Of a stretch of DNA of 34,048 nt, positions 7,707-14,914 are shown piece after piece (position 1 is the first letter of the stretch; each line of letters begins with the position of its first letter). The stretch is from Spirochaetaceae bacterium (GTDB lineage: Bacteria > Spirochaetota > Spirochaetia > SZUA-6 > DRHE01), in NCBI GenBank assembly GCA_020353535.1, contig CP070696.1:4447859-4481906 (forward strand), read 5' to 3'. Under the pieces are notes generated by a model, which saw only the letters and a list, made by a program, of their open reading frames with translations, was not told the origin of the DNA and ran no database searches. Position numbers and translations under genes: made by a program.

Positions 7707-9020
7707 TCACGGATACAGGCGGCTTAGGGTGCGGGGGAAGGGGATGGCTTCCCTAATGTGATGGGTGCCGCTCAGCCAGGTTACGGTCCGCTCCAAGCCG
7801 ATCCCGAATCCCGAATGAGGCACAGAGCCGAAGCGTCGCAGCTGCAGATACCAGGTATAGGCCTCTTCGGGAAGCTTTTCCTCGTGAATGCGGGCCAGCA
7901 GCTTGTCGTGATCATCCTCCCTCTGGGAGCCGCCGATGATCTCGCCGTAGCCTTCGGAGGCCAGCAGATCGGCGCAGAGCACGGTTTCGGGATTGTCCGG
8001 ATTCTCCTTCATGTAGAAGGCCTTGGCCTTCTTCGGGTAATTCACGACGAATACGGGCTTCTCGTAACGGTTGGATACGGCGGTTTCATCCTCCGCACCC
8101 AGGTCGCTGCCCCACTCGATGTCGTGACCCTGCTGCTGCAACCAGTGTATGGCCTCCCCGTAATCCAGACGCGGGAAGGGAGGAGTGACTTTTTTAAGCT
8201 TCCCCACATCCCGACCAAGGGTCTTGAGTTCCTCCTGGCAGCGGGAGAGGATGTCCTCCACCAGGGCGCAGATCATGTCCTCCTGCAGCTGTAGGTTGCC
8301 CGGGTTATCCAGATAAGCCACCTCCGCTTCGAGCATCCAAAACTCGGTCAAATGGCGGCGGGTCTTGGATTTCTCCGCCCGGAAGGTCGGCCCGAAGTTG
8401 AACACTTTTCCGAAGGCCATGCAGGCCGCCTCCAGGTACAGCTGGCCGGTCTGAGCCAGGTAGGCATTGCCCATGTCGAAGTAGGGCACTTCGAACAGGG
8501 TTCCCGCGCTCTCTCCGATCGCGCCTGTCAGAATCGGCGTATCGATCAGGATAAAACCGCGGCTGTTGAAGAAGTTGCGCAGAGAGGTGATGGCCTGGTG
8601 ACGAATCCGCAGGAGGGCACCGGGCAGGCTGGAGCGCAGCCAGAGATGCCGGTTCTCAAGGAGGAAATCTATGCCATGCTCCTTTTTCGCTATCGGGTAG
8701 TCCTCCTCCGGATTCTGGACCACGGTGAGCCCGGATACGGTAAGCTCATAACCGCTGGGGGCGCGCTCGTCCTTACGGACCCTGCCGGTTACGAGCACCG
8801 AGGCTTCCATCTTCAAGTCTCCGATAGTCTGGAAACTGGACGGATCACACTCGCCTTCAACAGCAACACCCTGGATGCGGCCCGTTCCGTCCCGCAGCTG
8901 TAGAAAATGAATCTTCCCCTTACTGCGGAGGTTGAACAACCAGCCGGCTATCCGGATTTCCTGGTCTTGGTGATTAGCAATCTCCGCGATGGTTACTATC
9001 GGTGGGATGCTCTGTTTCAT
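7707..9020 (-). CDS. asnS: asparaginyl-tRNA synthetase
   Basis: This 437-residue class IIb synthetase charges tRNA-Asn. An OB-fold anticodon-binding domain spans about 1-115 (EIRIAGWLFNLRSKGKIHF, FLQLRDGTG). The catalytic core has motif 2 (FRAEKSKTRRHLTEFWMLE) and GGSQREDD. Motif 3 is GFGIGLERTVTWLSG, followed by the AsnRS-type ending HIREAIPFPRT...RLYP, which separates it from AspRS and LysRS. Its ATG overlaps the TGA of the FliG-like gene by four bases (ATGA), so translation of the two is probably coupled. The downstream MBL-hydrolase gene begins 23 bp after or overlaps its stop. Confidence 0.95.
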   Translation of the reverse strand: MKQSIPPIVTIAEIANHQDQEIRIAGWLFNLRSKGKIHFLQLRDGTGRIQGVAVEGECDPSSFQTIGDLKMEASVLVTGRVRKDERAPSGYELTVSGLTVVQNPEEDYPIAKKEHGIDFLLENRHLWLRSSLPGALLRIRHQAITSLRNFFNSRGFILIDTPILTGAIGESAGTLFEVPYFDMGNAYLAQTGQLYLEAACMAFGKVFNFGPTFRAEKSKTRRHLTEFWMLEAEVAYLDNPGNLQLQEDMICALVEDILSRCQEELKTLGRDVGKLKKVTPPFPRLDYGEAIHWLQQQGHDIEWGSDLGAEDETAVSNRYEKPVFVVNYPKKAKAFYMKENPDNPETVLCADLLASEGYGEIIGGSQREDDHDKLLARIHEEKLPEEAYTWYLQLRRFGSVPHSGFGIGLERTVTWLSGTHHIREAIPFPRTLSRLYP

Positions 9021-10039
9021 TCGACAACCTTGTCTCCGTCTTTAATGATGCTGATTTCCCCCTTCTCCTTCTGCAGCTTGATGTAGTCGAGGAAGTCCTC
9101 GAATGCCTTGTCCACCTCCGAGCGGAACACCGCGCCCATGTCTTCGCTCTCTGCGATGATCGAGGCCCAGCGTCGGGCTGAGAGATTGCTCCTGACCCGG
9201 GTCACCTGTTTCTCGTTCAAGCCTTTGCAGAGCAGGGCCAATTCATTGTCGGAGAAATCCCGAAGCACCGACTGCAGATCCCGGTCGCTTATGCGCAGCA
9301 GAATATCCATGGTGAGCAGTTTCTTCTCGATCTCCTTGGCCAGTGCCGGTTCGCTCAGCTCCAGTTGCTCCATGATCTCACGTTCGTTGACATACTTCAT
9401 ATTGCGAAGAATCTCCGCCAGCACCGCCTGGCCGTCAATCTCCTCGGTGACGATCTGGCCCTGGGCTCGGATCTTGTCTTTGAGAGCGCCTTCGGCCTGA
9501 CGAAGCACCTCCGGATTGATCTCCTTGAGTGTGGCCATGCGTTTAACCACCTGGAGCTGTAGCTCCTCATCGAGGGAATGAAGGAGCTCCGCAGCCCGAT
9601 CGGGGGACAGATGGGGAAGAATGGCTGTAAGCACCGGTGCAGATTCGTCCTTCAAAAGCAGTCGGACTTGATCGAAATCCAGATCCATCAGGAAGGAGAA
9701 GGGATGGGGAGCAGTGCGATTCTTCAACCTGCTTATCAGGGCGGTTGCCCTGTCTTCATCGAAGGCTTTGCGCAGGATTGACTCTGCCAGGCCTATCCCG
9801 CCCCGGGCGACCAGATCCTGGGTTTTGATAAGGTAGCCGAACTCCTCGAGGATCTTCGCTGCCTCGGAGGAGTCGATCTTGTCAACCTGGGCTATTTCCT
9901 TCGTAATGCCGGCTACCTCTTCCTCGTCCAGATGCTTCATTACACGGGCGGCCTCCTCCTTGCCGAGAAGCATGAGGAAGCGGGCCGCTTTGGAATAACC
10001 CTTGTCGCGGAGATTGTCTTTGATATCGTGGGGATCCAT
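9017..10039 (-). CDS. fliG: flagellar motor switch protein FliG, divergent paralogue
   Basis: The 340-residue product aligns over the whole length of FliG, a C-ring protein between the MS-ring and FliM/FliN. The N-terminal domain starts SKAARFLMLLGKEEAARVMKHL. The middle domain has LPHLSPDRAAELLHSL and VVKRMATL. The C-terminal domain has SDRDLQSVLRDFSDNELALLCKGL and ends with the torque helix and the tail EKGEISI. The surface EHPQ motif of the middle domain, used for FliM contact, is ESAP here (E132-P135). Spirochaetes often carry two FliG copies, and this looks like the FliG1-type accessory copy rather than the main rotor protein; that assignment is an inference. I chose the ATG at 10039 over an upstream frame extension of 13 atypical residues. 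Confidence 0.88.
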   Translation of the reverse strand: MDPHDIKDNLRDKGYSKAARFLMLLGKEEAARVMKHLDEEEVAGITKEIAQVDKIDSSEAAKILEEFGYLIKTQDLVARGGIGLAESILRKAFDEDRATALISRLKNRTAPHPFSFLMDLDFDQVRLLLKDESAPVLTAILPHLSPDRAAELLHSLDEELQLQVVKRMATLKEINPEVLRQAEGALKDKIRAQGQIVTEEIDGQAVLAEILRNMKYVNEREIMEQLELSEPALAKEIEKKLLTMDILLRISDRDLQSVLRDFSDNELALLCKGLNEKQVTRVRSNLSARRWASIIAESEDMGAVFRSEVDKAFEDFLDYIKLQKEKGEISIIKDGDKVVE

Positions 10040-10048
10040 AATTGGCCT

Positions 10049-10078
10049 ATGATAGCATCCCCGTTTACAGCGGGTCAA
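10049..10078 (-). promoter_or_regulatory. possible sigma-70 promoter before the FliG-like gene
   Basis: On the minus strand TTGACC (10073-10078) and TATCAT (10049-10054) are separated by 18 bases, five of six matches each. The expected start of transcription is only about 3 bases before the ATG at 10039, which would give a nearly leaderless message. No Shine-Dalgarno is visible there, which fits. The promoter would make fliG-asnS-MBL partly independent of dnaK. Confidence 0.4.
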
Positions 10079-10111
10079 TTCAGAAGGCAGAAGGGGAGAG
10101 GGGCAACCCCC

Positions 10112-11173
10112 TCAATTCTGCAGATTTGCCGCCGGCTGGTCTTCCAATTCAAGGTAGAGGCTGTCGAGCAGTTCCGGAAGGGGTAGGGGTTGGTTGTAGC
10201 GCAGCTTGTAGTTGTCGTGCCAGAACAAGCCCGTGCCGAGAGATTGATTGCCGATCAGCTGCTCAGCCCTTTCCGGATTTCCCCCTCCTTTGAGAACTTC
10301 GTGCATTTCTTTCAGAACAGGCAGCGCCTCGATCCGGGCAGCTTCCCAGAGCTCGGGGAAGCTCTCCTGGCTGCGCCATTTGCTGTTGCAGGGATGGGTC
10401 CAGGTGTTGTTGGCCAGATTGAGGAAATCGATATGCTCCGGAATATCGAAGGGATGAAACAAAGCAAGGCGGCGCCGATCCCCGTGGGTGCTGCGATCCC
10501 GCTCGTAGGCCAGTCGCCGGTAGTGCGGATTCAGAGGATCGATGAAGGTGTAGAAGCCCATAGAATCGATGTAGGCGTTTTCCACCCGCCGCCGATCTCT
10601 GGACTTGAAGTGGGTGTTCGGATAGGTCGCGTTCAGGCTTTTCACAAGAGTCTTGATGATCCCGTAGGGAAGCATGGCCCCACAATCCAGGAGGGGCAGC
10701 AAACTGAACTCGCGGATATTCAAATCCCGCTTTACCTTCAGCATCAGAACATCGAGGATGCGTTCAAGAAAGATATGACAGCGGTAGTAGCGCTCCGTCT
10801 CCTCGCGGTCGGCATCGACCCACCCAGAGAAGTAATCGATATAGGGATGGGTCTTCTTGTCCAGAAAGGCATGGGTGGTGAAACCGAGTATGTATGCCCT
10901 GAGCAGGGGCAGCTCTTCGTACCCCTTCGCCTCCAGGTGGCGAAGCTCGCCGATCATGCGGGTTACCAGCCGTCCGTACCCCTCTCTGTGGGCGTTTACC
11001 CCGAACTTCAGGCCGGTCGGCCGGGTACGCTGATTGTGGTAAAAAAAATCGGGGCCCTGAGCCCCAAAGCGAAAGATGTTCCCGTACTCTCGGAGGATTT
11101 CGTCAGCATCCTCTTTGAGGGCTTCCCGAAGGGCGTCTTCTGCAAATATCAAATGACAGATCTGTGACGGCAT
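10112..11173 (-). CDS. zinc-dependent phospholipase C family protein
   Basis: The 353-residue product begins MPSQICHLIFAEDAL and has the family's GAQGPDFFYHN, then HAFLDKKTHPYIDYF, whose His and Asp residues match the zinc-binding pattern of the Zn-dependent PLC/S1-P1-like fold. A second half has FHPFDIPEHIDFLNLANNTWTHP. No signal peptide is present, unlike the secreted clostridial and Bacillus enzymes, so it is probably cytoplasmic. Proteins of this cytoplasmic group are common in Firmicutes and spirochaetes and have no assigned substrate. I chose the ATG at 11173; an upstream TTG (11185) adds four residues. It lies between the J-protein and FliG genes with gaps of 52 and 72 bp. Confidence 0.78.
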   Translation of the reverse strand: MPSQICHLIFAEDALREALKEDADEILREYGNIFRFGAQGPDFFYHNQRTRPTGLKFGVNAHREGYGRLVTRMIGELRHLEAKGYEELPLLRAYILGFTTHAFLDKKTHPYIDYFSGWVDADREETERYYRCHIFLERILDVLMLKVKRDLNIREFSLLPLLDCGAMLPYGIIKTLVKSLNATYPNTHFKSRDRRRVENAYIDSMGFYTFIDPLNPHYRRLAYERDRSTHGDRRRLALFHPFDIPEHIDFLNLANNTWTHPCNSKWRSQESFPELWEAARIEALPVLKEMHEVLKGGGNPERAEQLIGNQSLGTGLFWHDNYKLRYNQPLPLPELLDSLYLELEDQPAANLQN

Positions 11174-11225
11174 AGCTATGCTCAATAGTAATAACTAATT
11201 TCTTTATCGGCAATATTTTAGCTAT

Positions 11226-12266
11226 CTACCAGCGACGTGGCTTAAAGGATGAGGATTTTGACAACTCCTCGAAGAGCTGCCGCTCCTGCGGGCTCAGGTT
11301 TTTCGGAACTTCGATGCGGATGCGGGCGTACAGGTCTCCATGAGCGCCGTTCTTTTTTGGAAATCCCTTGCCCCTGAGGCGCAGGCGTTGGCCGCTTTGG
11401 GTGCCGGGCTGCAGCTTGACCGAGGCCTTGCCGCCGATGATCGGTACTTCGATCCGCGCTCCAAGGGCGGCTTCCCAGGGAGAGATCGGCGCGTCCAGCT
11501 CCAGGTCGTGGCCGTGGAGGCGGAAGATGGGATGGGGAGCGATGCGCACCCGCAGGTAGAGATCTCCCGGTGACCCACCGCCTGAGACTTTTCCTCCCTG
11601 TCCACGGAGGCGCAGGCGCTGTCCGTCGGTAGTGCCCGCGGGGATCTTCACCTCCAGGGTTTTGCTCTCCTTTCTGGATCGGCCACCGCCCGGCATTCCA
11701 CCGTAGGCTGTGCGGCCATCCGTTCCTACCGTTTCCAAGGTCACGCTCCGCTTTGTCCCGTGGAAAGCCTCCTCCAGGGTAATGGTGATGTCCGCTTCCT
11801 GATCCTGGCCCCTCAGGGTTTGAGCGCGCGTCCCTGTCTGCGGACCGGCTGCGCTGAAATCGCCCGTACCGCCGCCGAACAACGTTTCGAAGAAATCACT
11901 GAATCCGGAAAATGGGGAATCCCCGAAACCGTCGAAGATCCGGAATCCGAATCCATTCCCTCCGCTTCCCGTACGGGACCGCGATCCTGTTCCGAAGTTG
12001 AAAAAGTCCCAGCCTGGAGGCGGGGTGAAATCCTGCCCCGCCTTCCAGTTCTCACCGAGAGCATCGTAACGTTTGCGTTTATCCGGGTCCCGCAGGACTT
12101 CGTAGGCTTCTCCGATCCGCTTGAACTTATCCTCCGCATCCGAACTCTTGTTGATGTCCGGATGGTACTTGCGGGCCAGTTTCCTGTAGGCCGCCTGGAT
12201 CTGTTCCTGGCTGGCGTTCCTGGGAACCCCGAGTGTTTCGTAGTAGTCCTGATACTTGACCGCCAT
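11226..12266 (-). CDS. J-domain co-chaperone without zinc finger (DnaJ class II, CbpA-like)
   Basis: The 346-residue protein has an N-terminal J-domain (about 6-70) with the essential HPD at 35-37, which stimulates DnaK ATPase. A Gly/Phe-rich linker follows (about 85-135, with FFNFGTGSRS and FGFRIFDGFGD). Two C-terminal substrate-binding domains follow (KIPAGTTDGQRLRLRGQGG and its repeat LQPGTQSGQRLRLRGKGF). The CxxCxGxG zinc repeats of classical DnaJ are missing, which places it with CbpA-type proteins. It starts 15 bp after the dnaK stop and is surely its partner. A separate class I dnaJ would be expected elsewhere in the genome. Confidence 0.93.
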   Translation of the reverse strand: MAVKYQDYYETLGVPRNASQEQIQAAYRKLARKYHPDINKSSDAEDKFKRIGEAYEVLRDPDKRKRYDALGENWKAGQDFTPPPGWDFFNFGTGSRSRTGSGGNGFGFRIFDGFGDSPFSGFSDFFETLFGGGTGDFSAAGPQTGTRAQTLRGQDQEADITITLEEAFHGTKRSVTLETVGTDGRTAYGGMPGGGRSRKESKTLEVKIPAGTTDGQRLRLRGQGGKVSGGGSPGDLYLRVRIAPHPIFRLHGHDLELDAPISPWEAALGARIEVPIIGGKASVKLQPGTQSGQRLRLRGKGFPKKNGAHGDLYARIRIEVPKNLSPQERQLFEELSKSSSFKPRRW

Positions 12267-12281
12267 CTCTCACGTACTAAT

Positions 12282-14240
12282 TTACCTCTCCGAAAATTCA
12301 GCGTCAATCACGTCATCATTTGACGGTTGTCCCGACGGTCCTTCAGCAGACGCATTTCCCGTGGCCGTTCCAGACTGATGCCCATGGTCATTGCCGCCGT
12401 GAGCCTGATAGGCCCCCTGAGCCGGATGGCCGTACCCCGGATGGCCGTACCCCGCCGAAGCGATATTGTACGAAGCCTGCTGCAGCTGCTCTTTCAATTC
12501 CCGCACACGCTCCAGCGGAGCTTCCTCCTGGATGGCCCGGCGAATATCCGCTATCAGCTGCTCGCAGCGTCCCCGCTCGTGGGACGGTACCTTATCGCCC
12601 AGGTCTGCCAGAGCTTTTTCCACCTGGTAAGCCAGGCTTTCCGCCTGGTTTCGTTCCTCCACGGTCTGCTTGCGCTGTTTGTCCTCCGCAGCGTTGGACT
12701 CGGCTTCCTGAACCATTCTCTCGATGTCGCCCTTCTCCAGATTGGTTGATCCGCTGATGGTAATCTTCTGCTCCTTGCTCGTGTCCTTGTCCTTTGCCGA
12801 AACGTTGAGGATTCCGTTGGCGTCTATGTCGAAGGAAACCTCGATTTGGGGAATCCCCCGGGGCGCCGGTCTGATTCCTTCCAGCTTGAACCGTCCCAGG
12901 GTCCTGTTGTCCCTTGCCATGGATCGTTCGCCCTGAAGCACGACAATGTCCACCGCGGCCTGATTGTCATCGGCCGTGGAGAACACCTCGGTCCGGCGGG
13001 CCGGGATGGTCGTGTTGCGTTCGATGATGCGGGTCATCACCCCGCCCAAGGTCTCCACCCCCAGCGATAGGGGACTCACGTCCAGCAGGAGAACATCCTG
13101 TACGTCTCCCTGGATGATGCCTGCCTGAACCGCGGCGCCTACAGCCACGACCTCATCGGGATTCACGGACATGTTGGGTTGTTTGCCGCCGGTAAGCTCC
13201 TTTACCAGATCCTGCACCGCGGGAATGCGGGTCGATCCTCCGACCAGCACCACCTCGTCGATGTCGCTGGCACTCAGGCCGGCGTCGTTTATTGCCTGTT
13301 TGACGGGACCTCTGGTGCGCTCCACCAAATTCCGGGTGAGCTGGTCGAACTGGGCTCGGCTGACGTTGATCATCAGGTGCTTGGGCCCGTTCGCGTCGGC
13401 AGTGATGAAGGGCAGGTTGACCGTGGTTTGAGCCGTAGTGGACAGCTCGATCTTGGCCTTTTCCGCCGCTTCGTACAGCCGCTGCAGGGCCTGGCGATCC
13501 CGGCGGATGTCGACGCCCTGTTCCTTCTTGAACTCATCGGCCAACCAGTCGGCCAGGACCTTGTCGAAATCATCCCCGCCGAGGTGCGTATCCCCTGCGG
13601 TGGCACGAACCTCACAGAGACCGTCGCCTACCTCCAGAATCGATACGTCAAAAGTCCCTCCGCCGAGATCGAAGACCATGATGGTTTCGTTCTTTTTCTT
13701 CTCCAGCCCGTAAGCCAGAGCGGCCGCTGTTGGCTCATTGATAATGCGCAGCACCTCAAGGCCGGCGATCCGGCCGGCATCCCGGGTAGCCTGACGCTGG
13801 GCATCGTTGAAGTAAGCCGGTACGGTGATCACCGCCTGTTTGATCTTCTCGCCCAGATAGTTGGACGCATCGTCCACCAGTTTGCGCAGCACCTGAGCGG
13901 AAATCTCCTCAGGGGCGATTTGCTTCCCCCGGATATTTAAGCGGACCGCATCGTTTGAGCCTGATTCCACCTTGTAGGGGACAATCTCGATCTCCGAGGC
14001 GACCTCGCTGAACTTACGCCCGACGAAGCGTTTGGCTGAGAACACGGTCCCTTCCGGATTGATAACGGACTGGCGTTTGGCCAGCTGTCCTACCAGACGC
14101 TCCCCCTCTTTGTTATAGGCCACCACCGAAGGGGTGGTGCGGGCACCTTCGCTGTTGTGGATTACCACCGGCTTTCCGCCTTCCATGACGGCGATTACCG
14201 AGTTGGTGGTACCCAGATCTATTCCCACTGCTTTTGCCAT
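12282..14240 (-). CDS. dnaK: molecular chaperone DnaK (Hsp70)
   Basis: The 652-residue chaperone has the phosphate-1 motif GIDLGTTNSVIAVMEGG, the phosphate-2 loop VFDLGGGTFDVSIL and the adenosine motif VVLVGGSTRIPAVQ. The interdomain linker is VLLLDVSPLSLGVET, and the protein ends with a DVIDAEF tail. It binds unfolded peptides with the J-protein encoded next. A ribosome site AGGAGG lies 9 bases before the ATG. The flexible tail before the end is Gly- and His-rich and holds a 15-bp exact tandem duplication (12422-12451) giving GYGHPGYGHP. grpE is not adjacent, and I found no CIRCE (HrcA) element upstream, though a possible -24/-12 promoter is there. Confidence 0.98.
   Translation of the reverse strand: MAKAVGIDLGTTNSVIAVMEGGKPVVIHNSEGARTTPSVVAYNKEGERLVGQLAKRQSVINPEGTVFSAKRFVGRKFSEVASEIEIVPYKVESGSNDAVRLNIRGKQIAPEEISAQVLRKLVDDASNYLGEKIKQAVITVPAYFNDAQRQATRDAGRIAGLEVLRIINEPTAAALAYGLEKKKNETIMVFDLGGGTFDVSILEVGDGLCEVRATAGDTHLGGDDFDKVLADWLADEFKKEQGVDIRRDRQALQRLYEAAEKAKIELSTTAQTTVNLPFITADANGPKHLMINVSRAQFDQLTRNLVERTRGPVKQAINDAGLSASDIDEVVLVGGSTRIPAVQDLVKELTGGKQPNMSVNPDEVVAVGAAVQAGIIQGDVQDVLLLDVSPLSLGVETLGGVMTRIIERNTTIPARRTEVFSTADDNQAAVDIVVLQGERSMARDNRTLGRFKLEGIRPAPRGIPQIEVSFDIDANGILNVSAKDKDTSKEQKITISGSTNLEKGDIERMVQEAESNAAEDKQRKQTVEERNQAESLAYQVEKALADLGDKVPSHERGRCEQLIADIRRAIQEEAPLERVRELKEQLQQASYNIASAGYGHPGYGHPAQGAYQAHGGNDHGHQSGTATGNASAEGPSGQPSNDDVIDAEFSER
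12422..12451. repeat. dnaK: 15-bp exact tandem duplication inside dnaK
   Basis: The unit ccggatggccgtacc occurs twice without a gap (12422-12436 and 12437-12451). It is a multiple of three, keeps the frame and encodes two GYGHP units in the disordered C-terminal tail of DnaK. Replication slippage is the likely origin. Confidence 0.9.
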
Positions 14241-14288
14241 GATGTGCTACCTCCTGTAAGCAGAGAATTTTCATATCTTTTATAGAGT

Positions 14289-14304
14289 TGCAAGTTCCAT
14301 GCCA
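14289..14304 (-). promoter_or_regulatory. sigma-54-like -24/-12 promoter before dnaK
   Basis: The minus strand reads TTGGCATGGAACTTGCA. Its GG (14302-14303) and GC (14290-14291) are exactly 10 bases apart, as in the sigma-54 consensus TGGCAC-N5-TTGC. Transcription would begin near 14279, leaving a leader of about 38 bases that contains the dnaK ribosome site. A rival reading is a weak sigma-70 promoter TTGGCA-15-TATAAA from the same bases. No activator site was identified. Confidence 0.4.
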
Positions 14305-14731
14305 AGTGTATTAATATCATGAACCGATAATTGTATATAATGTAAAGAATTAAAATCGTATATATATGAATGTATAGTAGGCATGAGTCATATGGGTTAT
14401 TTTAACACACAGGATTGGTCATTTTTGTCATAGTGTATTGTTTTGACCCATCCGAGGTTGCACCGGGTAGTGTAAATTCCTTTCTGTGATTTTGGTATCT
14501 GATTCTTTGAAAAGTGACGAGAAGGACTTGAAAGAAGTGAAAGATAATTGGCAACTTATGACACGTCTCTATTGATAACATTTCAACTGTTAGACTGCGG
14601 ATTATTGATTCGTGATAAGGATGAATCTGTTACGCGATACGCCATGAGGGCAAAGTTGGTTGTTTTTTAATTTTAGTGTAGATATATTGTCGATGATACT
14701 TTACAAAATAATGTAAATATAGTAGTATTTT

Positions 14732-14757
14732 TAACGAATTTTAGTTATAATTCGTTA
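14732..14757. repeat. 9-bp perfect inverted repeat over the tRNA-Phe promoter region
   Basis: Arms TAACGAATT and AATTCGTTA are separated by 8 bases (ttagttat). A TATAAT at 14746-14751 overlaps the right arm and would be the -10 box of tRNA-Phe, though no good -35 is visible. It may be a protein-binding site or part of the promoter; function unknown. Confidence 0.5.
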
Positions 14758-14775
14758 TATGTAAAGGAATTAATT

Positions 14776-14848
14776 GCCGCTGTAGCTCAGTCGGTAGAGC
14801 AGTGGACTGAAAATCCATGTGTCATCAGTTCGATTCTGATCGGCGGCA
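14776..14848 (+). tRNA. tRNA-Phe (anticodon GAA)
   Basis: The 73-base sequence folds as a full cloverleaf. The acceptor stem is GCCGCTG/CGGCGGC with one T-G pair, and the D-arm has GCTC/GAGC. The anticodon stem is GTGGA/TCCAT with loop CTGAAAA (anticodon GAA). The variable loop has 5 bases, and the T-arm is ATCAG-TTCGATT-CTGAT. The discriminator is A and CCA is not encoded. A terminator follows directly. Confidence 0.97.
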
Positions 14849-14876
14849 AAAACCCTGCGTTTCGCGGGGTTTTTTT
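14849..14876. terminator. rho-independent terminator, probably bidirectional
   Basis: ACCCTGCG and CGCGGGGT form a stem with loop TTT, followed by T7 on the plus strand and preceded by A5, which is a T-run on the minus strand. It ends the tRNA-Phe transcript and also lies just past the ABC permease stop at 14915, so it may serve both directions. Confidence 0.85.
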
Positions 14877-14914
14877 ATGGGTCAGAGACGAAAAGAACAG
14901 GAATGATGTATCAA

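Larger units (their letters stand above)
14241..14775. other. 535-bp AT-rich intergenic region between dnaK and tRNA-Phe
   Basis: Base composition changes sharply to AT-rich compared with both sides. No convincing gene is present: the longest frames are about 30-40 codons, low-complexity and without a recognised family. The dnaK promoter region is at its left end and the tRNA promoter at its right end. Several inverted repeats occur, including TTTACA/TGTAAA at 14700-14717 and a 9-bp one at 14732-14757. A near-repeat of TGTAAAGAATTAA (from about 14340) recurs as TGTAAAGGAATTAA just before the tRNA. Confidence 0.6.

Noticed and set aside
10190..11167. Long plus-strand open frame opposite the phospholipase C-like gene
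   Set aside because: Antisense to a recognised protein; no ribosome site or domain.
13179..13940. Plus-strand open frame opposite dnaK
   Set aside because: A well-known kind of antisense frame produced by dnaK codon use; no independent support.
14241..14400. CIRCE (HrcA) element before dnaK
   Set aside because: I looked for TTAGCACTC-N9-GAGTGCTAA and found no match.
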